NCBI GenBank assembly: GCA_947630385.1
Contig: CANRHG010000114.1
Location: 1-6,283, forward strand
Origin: an uncultured Eubacteriaceae bacterium
Lineage (GTDB): Bacteria; Bacillota; Clostridia; Eubacteriales; Eubacteriaceae
DNA length: 6,283 nt
Direction: 5' to 3'
Shown one piece after another: positions 1 through 5,100 of this stretch. Each line of letters starts with the position of its first letter. The first letter of the stretch is position 1. Under the pieces are notes generated by a model, which saw only the letters and a list, made by a program, of their open reading frames with translations, searched no databases and had not been told where the DNA came from. The translations under genes and the position numbers were made by a program.

Positions 1-20
1 GCGCAGAAATTTTTTACTTT

Positions 21-97
21 GCGTCTGTAGCTCAGTAGGATAGAGCAACGGCCTTCTAAGCCGTGTGTCCGGGGTTCGAATCCCTGTTGGCGTGCCA
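21..97 (+). tRNA. tRNA-Arg (anticodon UCU), CCA encoded
   Basis: A full cloverleaf can be drawn. The D stem is gctc/gagc, and the anticodon stem acggc/gccgt encloses the loop cttctaa, giving anticodon TCT (reads AGA). The variable loop has 5 nt, and the T stem cgggg/ccctg carries a ttcgaat loop. Discriminator G and CCA are encoded, and the total is 77 nt. The oddity is the acceptor stem: gcgtctg against ttggcgt gives only three Watson-Crick pairs, three G-U wobbles and one U-U mismatch, whereas the usual bacterial form of this tRNA is fully paired. It may still be functional, be a decaying copy, or have a 3' end replaced by integration of an element. Its promoter would lie left of the window. 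Confidence 0.93.
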
Positions 98-121
98 TTT
101 TAATACAATTGCGAATAAAAT

Positions 122-169
122 ACGCCTATATTGATTACTAAAGTATTCAATATAGGCGTTTATTGTTTC
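122..169. terminator. Bidirectional hairpin terminator between tRNA and minus-strand ORFs
   Basis: There is a 13-bp perfect stem, 122-134 pairing with 147-159 (acgcctatattga / tcaatataggcgt), around a 12-nt loop. It is followed by T-rich sequence on the plus strand and preceded by A-rich sequence (T-rich on the minus strand). It sits 24 nt after the tRNA and 35 nt past the stop of the minus-strand ORF ending at 195, so it can end both converging transcripts. The plus-side T run is interrupted (tttattgttt), so termination may be incomplete. Confidence 0.75.
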
Positions 170-194
170 TCTAGGTTAAGGTTAGTCTACTCGG

Positions 195-359
195 TTATGT
201 TGGGATCGAATCGAACCCTAACTTAATTAACCTTTCATTAATCTCTTCATCCGTTTTATTTTCTTCTCGGAACAAATTGATCAAATTAGTTCGATCTTCT
301 TCTCTAGCTTCGGCTTTGGCTTTTTCGTATTTGGCTCTCTCGTAACCGGTCATTAACAT
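195..359 (-). CDS. 54-aa Rpn-tail-like small protein, promoter-distal copy
   Basis: This minus-strand ORF starts MLMTGYERAKYEK and ends with the motif EEINERLIKLGFD. ATG is at 359-357, with a good Shine-Dalgarno (GAGGAG, 365-370) a few bases upstream; a second ATG two codons in (353-351) is possible. The sequence is very charged and helical, with no membrane segment or signal. Residues 1-22 look like the Lys/Glu/Gly-rich linker, and residues 23-54 like the terminal helical piece, of Rpn-family PD-(D/E)XK nuclease/'transposase' proteins; no catalytic domain is present. It is 44/54 identical to the neighbour at 391-555. Family assignment is by style of sequence only. It could be an expressed stand-alone C-terminal domain or the relic of a duplicated gene end. 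Confidence 0.55.
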   Translation of the reverse strand: MLMTGYERAKYEKAKAEAREEDRTNLINLFREENKTDEEINERLIKLGFDSIPT

Positions 360-390
360 TTTTTCTCCTCTATGGTGTTATCTCACTCGG

Positions 391-555
391 TTAAGTTGGA
401 ATTGGATCGAATCCTAGCTTAATTAGTCTCTCGTTGATCTCTTCATTTGTTTTGTTTTCTTCTCGTAATAAATTTATCAAATTAGTCCGAGCTTCTTCCA
501 GTCCATCTTTTTTTCCTTTTTCGTATTGAGCTCTTTCGTAACCGGTCATTAACAT
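391..555 (-). CDS. 54-aa Rpn-tail-like small protein, promoter-proximal copy
   Basis: This is the paralogue of the ORF at 195-359, with the same length, the same MLMTGYERA start and the same end (EEINERLIKLGFD, then PIPT). ATG is at 555-553, preceded by GAGGAG at 562-567. The residue 10-22 stretch is QYEKGKKDGLEEA, the Gly/Lys/Glu-rich linker type seen before the end of Rpn-family nucleases. The reading frame continues upstream through one TAA (559-561) into a second coding-like stretch ending DFRQERKIIEE. The most likely history is therefore a longer Rpn-like gene whose last 54 codons are cut off by a nonsense change, or are read from an internal start. The Glu-Glu codons GAGGAG double as the ribosome site. 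A separate functional small protein cannot be excluded. Confidence 0.55.
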   Translation of the reverse strand: MLMTGYERAQYEKGKKDGLEEARTNLINLLREENKTNEEINERLIKLGFDPIPT

Positions 556-558
556 TTC

Positions 559-696
559 TTACTCCTCTATGATTTTTCTCTCCTGTCTAAAGTCCGGAAG
601 CTCGTCTAGAAATTGTTTTGCGTTTTCTTTATTTTCCAATTCGTTAAAACGAGAAGTTCTTGTTTGATTTCGTGTTTGGATACATCCTATAAAATT
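559..696 (-). pseudogene. Start-less coding remnant upstream of the small Rpn-tail ORF
   Basis: An open minus-strand frame with no ATG or GTG start and no ribosome site runs from after a TAA (697-699) to the TAA at 559-561. Its convincing part is RFNELENKENAKQFLDELPD followed by FRQERKIIEE, a charged helical segment. It is in frame with the 391-555 ORF, separated only by TAA-GAA, so the two parts read as one protein C-terminus with a nonsense codon. The nuclease core that should precede it in an Rpn-like gene is missing: further upstream there is only AT-rich sequence with stops in all frames. I read it as a truncated gene end; the exact 5' limit of homology is uncertain. Confidence 0.5.
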
Positions 697-699
697 TTA

Positions 700-1033
700 T
701 AAAAAATTTCAAGTAGAGATCAAGTTTAATTATCAGCATCTCCTACTGTTTTTCATAAAGAGGATGGATTCTATCAACCAAACTTAAAACGTATTTAAAC
801 TGGTAGCTTAAAAATTATCTTACAATGCCTTATCTTTTTTTAGCTGTGATGTTTCACAGTTCCCTTAATGTAATAACGTTTCATAATTAAACGAGTTCTA
901 AAGTTTCTAAAGCCCAGCTTAATCAATTTTAATCTCGTGATTATTTTAAATAAGTTTAAGCGTATATCCAATACAAATTCCTAATTTAAATTTTAAAAAT
1001 AATACAAATTTAGAAAATATTAACGAAAATATA
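700..1033. other. AT-rich spacer with no convincing gene
   Basis: Roughly 330 bp of very AT-rich sequence (9 of 60 bases G or C in 961-1020). No frame gives a gene-like protein with a start and ribosome site. A short start-less minus-strand frame (743-814, ending LVDRIHPLYEKQ) looks faintly coding but is too short to claim. The only distinct structure is the palindrome at 842-861. The spacer separates the minus-strand debris from the plus-strand promoter at 1034, so the two genes diverge from it. Confidence 0.6.
842..861. repeat. Short perfect palindrome, possible operator or small hairpin
   Basis: CTGTGA-tgtt-TCACAG is a perfect 6-bp inverted repeat with a 4-nt centre, extendable to 8 bp through a G-T and an A-T pair (842-843 with 860-861). 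It resembles the TGTGA...TCACA half-sites of CRP/FNR-type regulators, but the centre is 4 bp instead of 6, so I do not assign it to CRP. No T run follows, so it is not an intrinsic terminator. It lies about 170 bp upstream of the promoter at 1034. Confidence 0.35.
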
Positions 1034-1061
1034 TTGACGTTTTAATAAAGCGATTTATAAT
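1034..1061 (+). promoter_or_regulatory. Near-consensus sigma70-type promoter for the 71-aa gene
   Basis: The -35 box is TTGACG (1034-1039), then a 16-bp spacer, then a perfect -10 box TATAAT (1056-1061). Transcription would start about 7 nt after the -10, near 1068-1069, which is the A of the ATG at 1069. This leaves no room for a Shine-Dalgarno, so the mRNA would be leaderless unless translation starts at the internal ATG (1108). In sequence this 15-35% G+C background can create -10-like boxes by chance, but a -35 with correct spacing is much less likely. Confidence 0.7.
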
Positions 1062-1068
1062 TAAAATC

Positions 1069-1284
1069 ATGAAGAAAAATAAAAATTTAAATCCAGAAAA
1101 TGATCCTATGTATTTACTTGTAATCGATTATAATACGGAAATAGAAGAAATGGTAATTTTTGAAGGACCAGCTGAAGACATGTTTGAGCTCGCAAAACAT
1201 GTGGATCTCAGCAAAGCAGATATATTACTTGTCCGAAAGAAGGAGATAAATTCGTATGAGAGGTTTTGGGCCAGAATTGAATAA
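1069..1284 (+). CDS. 71-aa protein of unknown function
   Basis: I do not recognise this family. It encodes a Lys/Asn-rich N-terminus (MKKNKNLNPENDP), a probable beta strand (MYLLVIDY), an acidic stretch (TEIEEMVIFEGPAEDMFELA), then KADILLVRKKEI and a C-terminal SYERFWARIE. Alternation of hydrophobic strand-like and helix-like segments suggests a small soluble alpha/beta fold; there is no signal peptide, membrane span or Cys. The ATG at 1069 sits 8 nt after a consensus -10 box, implying leaderless translation. The alternative start Met14 (ATG 1108) has no clear ribosome site either, but would give a compact 58-aa protein beginning at the first strand. It is monocistronic by appearance: 120 nt without a gene follow the stop, with only a weak hairpin (1289-1294 with 1307-1312) and no T run. 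Confidence 0.65.
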   Translation: MKKNKNLNPENDPMYLLVIDYNTEIEEMVIFEGPAEDMFELAKHVDLSKADILLVRKKEINSYERFWARIE

Positions 1285-1348
1285 AAACTGCATAATTTGT
1301 TAATAATATGCAATAGAGGAAAAACGCCGAAAAATCAACTAATGAAAA

Positions 1349-1375
1349 TTACACATTTTAAATGAATAATATACA
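1349..1375 (+). promoter_or_regulatory. Possible promoter for the TGA-split ORF
   Basis: TTACAC (1349-1354), a 15-bp spacer, and TATACA (1370-1375). The start would fall near 1382, just before the purine-rich ribosome site at 1389-1399. The spacer is short and the surroundings are AT-rich, so this is a weak prediction supported mainly by its position. Confidence 0.3.
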
Positions 1376-1403
1376 TTAATAGCTAACTAGGAAGGAAGGT
1401 TCC

Positions 1404-1592
1404 GTGCAATTATCTTGGCACGATATTCTTAAAATCCGCAACTTACTTTCGTATTTTTCTTATAGCAGGCAACAGTGAGCCGTTTCTTTCCGGACGGCCA
1501 TGGAATTTGACAAAATTCCTGAAATGTGGTTTATTCCAGATACTGCATATTATTCATCGTTTATGCAATTGCTTATGTTGGTATTTGGTTAG
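1404..1592 (+). pseudogene. Short ORF split by one in-frame TGA
   Basis: A strong Shine-Dalgarno (aggaaggaagg, 1389-1399) precedes GTG at 1404. The frame reads VQLSWHDILKIRNLLSYFSY then SRQQ and meets TGA at 1476-1478. It continues in the same frame for 37 more codons, AVSFRTAMEFDKIPEMWFIP then DTAYYSSFMQLLMLVFG, to TAG at 1590-1592. The downstream part also has its own ATG (1500) but no good ribosome site. Both halves have ordinary protein-like composition, and the TAG falls on the first bases of a strong terminator, as expected for a real gene end. The simplest reading is a small gene broken by a nonsense mutation; alternatives are two tiny ORFs or TGA readthrough. Family not recognised. 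Confidence 0.4.
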
Positions 1593-1640
1593 CCCGAAGT
1601 CTCTCGAGTATCTTGAGAGGCTTCGGGCTTTTTTGTTTTT
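1591..1640 (+). terminator. Strong rho-independent terminator
   Basis: A 15-bp stem with a single G-T pair, 1591-1605 (agcccgaagtctctc) pairing with 1615-1629 (gagaggcttcgggct), and a 9-nt loop, followed at once by tttttgttttt. It closes the plus-strand transcript that includes 1404-1592 and insulates the downstream element and surface-protein gene from it, so the latter needs its own promoter. Confidence 0.92.
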
Positions 1641-1649
1641 AAATTCAAA

Positions 1650-1678
1650 ATACCGCCACAAAAGTGGGGACATTTAAA
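1650..1678 (+). repeat. Left terminal inverted repeat
   Basis: This 29-bp end pairs with 2107-2135. It contains its own small palindrome CCACaaaaGTGG (1656-1667), a plausible transposase-binding core. Mismatches to the right end are GG versus AA after the 18-bp core and AA versus GG near the inner edge. Confidence 0.8.
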
Positions 1679-2106
1679 TTTAACTTTTACCCGGGTTTTT
1701 CACAAGATTTTTTGTTGTTTATTTTGACGCTATTTAGAATTTCTTCTGGCTTTTTTTCTTAGTTGATTTTGTAGGAATTTAGAAATTGGAGATAAGTTAA
1801 CAAGTGGTATTAGGTACGCCTACACTTCTGTAAATTTTAGGACTACCAAAATCTACTAAATTCTGGTCTTTTTTATCAAAGACTCTTTGTTTTGATTAGA
1901 GATTTAAGGGATAGCTCCACAACGAAATTAAAGACCTAACCTTTCAGGTTTGACTTTACTTTTAAGTCTTAGATCTAATGCTTTAGGTTTTTTTGATTAT
2001 CTAAAAATATTTTAAGTCTCTTTCAGGATGAATGACTGTTATGGACTTTTTCAAAATCTCATAGGATGATCCGTCATTGCTTACCTTGCGTTCTTTAACG
2101 AGTAGG

Positions 2107-2135
2107 TCCAAATGTTTCCACTTTTGTGGCGGTAT
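2107..2135 (-). repeat. Right terminal inverted repeat, abutting the surface-protein ribosome site
   Basis: This is the inverted copy of 1650-1678, with CCACttttGTGG at 2118-2129. Its outer end is only 3-4 bp before the Shine-Dalgarno AGAGAGG (2139-2145) of the large gene. Everything upstream of that ribosome site is therefore element sequence, and the gene's native promoter is either inside the element or has been displaced. Confidence 0.8.
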
Positions 2136-2154
2136 GTTAGAGAGGTTTTTTTGA
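2134..2154 (+). promoter_or_regulatory. Start region: Shine-Dalgarno, T7 tract and overlapping 6-codon leader
   Basis: AGAGAGG (2139-2145) lies 5 nt before TTG (2151), good spacing for initiation at the TTG. An ATG at 2134-2136, formed where the element end meets the flank, opens a 6-codon frame (MLERFF) whose TGA (2152-2154) overlaps the TTG, a stop/start overlap that allows translational coupling. Between the two is a run of seven T (2146-2152). One extra T would fuse the ATG frame to the large gene (MLERFFLKKSL...). No clear -35/-10 pair was found in the preceding 80 bp. Confidence 0.5.
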
Positions 2155-5100
2155 AAAAGTCTTTAATTAGCTTATTTTCAGTCTTACTTTTCTTGCTCAT
2201 TGCTTCATCTGGCGTTATGGCTGGATGGGGAGCAGCAAATGGAACATACGTTTATTACGATAATGGTCAACGTAATGAGCTTAGTGTCAATAACGGAAAA
2301 GTGGTTTCAGGCGGAGGTCAGTATAGCAGTCTTACACAGGCTTTTGTACTAGACGGCACTGCGGGAGGGATGAACACTCCTAATGCTTGGTACATCGTAC
2401 CTCAAGGTGTAACACCGTCGGGAAATAACTTAACGTTAGGAGGATTACCACAAGGGACTACGACAGGGACCTATAATCTGTTGATTCAAGGGGATCCTAG
2501 TGGGAGCGCTGCAGCGAGTACACCTATAGAATTTGCTGGAGGAGACTATAACCAAACGATCAATGTCTTCGGTTCGACTCAAAATCCAGCTACTTCAGTC
2601 CTAAAAATAGATGCTAGTTCAAATTATGCGGTTTGGAACAACAATAATACTGGGACTACGACTTTAGCAATTCAGTCAGGTGGGCTTCAGTTACATCCTT
2701 CTAGTCCTGCGGGGTCAGCGATTGGTCCGATTGATTCGGTTATTGTTGAAAACGGGATTTTAGCCTGCATAGGAACTCAGCGCTTAATAGACAATCTAGT
2801 AGGAAGTGTCAGTATTAATGACGGTATCGTTCTGGCTACTGGAACTACGGCAGGGCAGTTGGTACCTTTAGGCGGGACAGGAGTCGGAGGAACGGTTGTT
2901 CCTAAGATTACTGGGAACAGTCTGGTTTGCGCTACAGATGTTGTAACAAATTCTTCAACTAGCGGCTTGATTGTTGGAAACGGTATAGCTAGTTACACAG
3001 CGGGGACAACAGGGAATGCGGCCGGAGGTACTATAAGTATCCAGGATAATGCTCTAGGTACGGTTTACGGAACGGTTTACACGAATTGGCCGGAACCGTT
3101 TAACGATTTAACGATAAGTCGTCTTAGTATTCCTTCGGGGGCAACTTTAAACGTTAGTAATAACATCCCAGAAGTGGATGGAGGAAATACACCGGTTAAT
3201 CAGACTATCTCTCTTTCTCGTTCAACACAGACTATTTCTTTAGATGTTGAGGGGACTCTCAATATTGCCGCAGAGAATACAGTGAATGTAGCACCCGCGA
3301 ACGGCGGCGGGGCAGGGAACGGAGCTGACGCTATTAACAACGGTAATATATCCGTTACCGGGACGTTCACTATTCAAACTCAAGCTGTCTTTTTTAATAA
3401 TGAAAATTTAACAATCGAACCAGGTGGGGTCGTTGCAGTGCCTAGTTCATCAAATGTAATGGGGTTTGTAAATAATGGCACGGTTGACAATTATGGAAGT
3501 TTTAACCCGAATACTGGACCTTCTAGAGTGACGACGACTGCATGGATCGTTTTGAATAGAAACAGCCTTTGGACTAACTACAGCGGTTCAACTTTCATTG
3601 TGAATAGCGCTAAATTTCTTTGGAATGAAGGGACGTTAGTTACAGATCGCGACGTTTCAGGAAATATCTTTTTGGTTGATGTGCCTTCAAGTATTAGTCT
3701 TAGTAATTCTAATTACGTTCCAACAGTTAGTGCTGCGGGGCCACTCGGTTATTATGCTGATGATAGTGAGACTTTTAGTGGAACTACCATTTACGGAAGT
3801 ACGGCGAGTAATCTAGTTACGGCTGGAACCAATAAAACCTTACCTACTCCAGGCGTGACTAGCGATTTTATCGGTTGGTATTTGAACAACCTGTACTCGA
3901 GCGATTTTTATACGACCACAACACAAACAGGTGGTGTTTATTACGCTTTAAGTCCTAACAATGGAACAGCTCCGACGGAGGAAGTTCCAGGAGTCGCTTT
4001 AACGAGCAATACACTTGATTACTTCAATACCACACCTGCGCAGGAACAGAGTTATGACATCGACTTCTCAACCGTACCAAATCAGATGGCCGCGACCAAC
4101 CTCTGGTGGCAAATCATTAATTCGCAATCCGGGCAGCCTTTAACTCTTTTCTATGACGGTTTAGATGATAATGACAATGACGTCTTTATCTATCCAAACC
4201 ACTCTAGTGATCCGATTTGGACATTGAGTGTTCCAAACGAAGGAGTAGGTCCTGGAGCAAAGCTCATTTATGACGGCTCAGGGCAGGACATAGGCAATTA
4301 TGTCCTTCAGGCAAGGTCGATCTTGCCACAGTTTGGACAGAATAACGCAACAGCAAGGGCTAACCTGACCGTCAATAATTCGAGTATAGGCAGTGTCTAC
4401 CTGATCAATGATGAAGGGGAACGACCCTACAGCCGTATCCAGGTCGATTTAGCCGACGACGAGCCGGATACCTTGGATTTCGGTTATCAGGCTTACACGG
4501 GAGCCAACGGCGGCGGAAGCTTAGTCCTTAATATTCCGGATTCGGACGTCGAATACAATCTAGTTTTAAGTAGTACGACCAACCAAAATCCGGGAAATGA
4601 TAGCGGTTACTTTGAATCCGCCTCGGGTTACGCTTACATCGACAATCAAGGCCAGATCACGTTCCTCAAACCCACGCCTCAGAATAAATATCTACTTTTA
4701 GGCGTAACGGTCCAGGGTGTTGAATCAGAAAACTGGGCGACGATCCAGGTCTCGGCTTCAAAACAGAGCGTTTTCTTAAACGAAATCGTTCCAAAAGAGG
4801 ATTCGGTCGACATTTCGGCCCTAACATTTGATCCAAACTATATTGGAAACAATCCAACTGGTGACGGAATTACAGATAGGAAAGCTAATTATTACGGCTT
4901 TTACGATCTATCTCAAAATATCCTACCTAAGCCGACTACCGCGATCTTTGAAGACAAGTATTTATCCTTCGTTTCGAGCAATCCACAACTTCCGGTGAAC
5001 GACAATAATACGCCAAACGACGGTTCCGACGACTATATCCAGGTTCCAAACAAGTCCTTTAGCGGAGATACGACGATTACGGCTACTTATAGCCTTACCG

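Larger units (their letters stand above)
189..570. repeat. Tandem duplication, two units of about 185 bp
   Basis: The unit 189-373 is repeated at 385-570. Both begin, on the minus strand, with ATAGAGGAG and end just past the stop with TAACCGAGT. The ATG-to-ATG period is 196 bp. One base is deleted between the GAGGAG and the ATG in the distal unit, which breaks frame continuity with upstream sequence there but not the ORF. The boundaries are sharp: upstream of ATAGAGGAG the two copies are unrelated. The units match in protein far better than in third codon positions, so the duplication is old. Confidence 0.8.
1650..2135. mobile_element. MITE-like or decayed insertion element, about 486 bp
   Basis: The ends are inverted copies. 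ATACCGCCACAAAAGTGG at 1650-1667 matches the reverse complement of 2118-2135 perfectly over 18 bp, and the match continues with four mismatches to 29 bp (1650-1678 against 2107-2135). The outermost bases are TA on each side, so either the repeat includes them or TA is a 2-bp target duplication flanking CCGCC...GGCGG; TA duplication is typical of IS630/Tc1-type elements, but the family is not established. No transposase-size ORF is present inside. The longest coding-like scrap is a minus-strand frame from the right end to TAG at 2001-2003 containing LVKERKVSNDGSSYEILKKS. Inside are several short inverted motifs such as acctaa/ttaggt (1937-1990). It reads as a non-autonomous element or IS shell. 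Confidence 0.7.

Noticed and set aside
189..570. CRISPR array
   Set aside because: There are only two long units (about 185 bp) that both encode protein, with no short repeats and spacers.
743..814. Minus-strand coding-like scrap ending LVDRIHPLYEKQ
   Set aside because: Only 23 codons, no start codon and no ribosome site. It may be debris of an old gene but cannot be assigned.
1289..1312. Hairpin TGCATA...TATGCA after the 71-aa gene as a terminator
   Set aside because: The 6-bp AT-rich stem has a 12-nt loop and no T run after it; too weak to call.
1128..1313. 61-codon minus-strand ORF opposite the 71-aa gene
   Set aside because: It overlaps almost all of a plus-strand ORF that has a near-consensus promoter, and its Ser/Ile-rich product looks like antisense translation.
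2001..2133. Minus-strand open frame of about 44 codons at the right end of the inverted-repeat element
   Set aside because: It could be the last trace of a transposase, but there is no start or ribosome site and no recognisable transposase motif (no DDE spacing can be judged in so short a piece).
4666..4857. 63-codon minus-strand ORF
   Set aside because: It lies wholly within the continuous plus-strand surface-protein frame and has no independent support.
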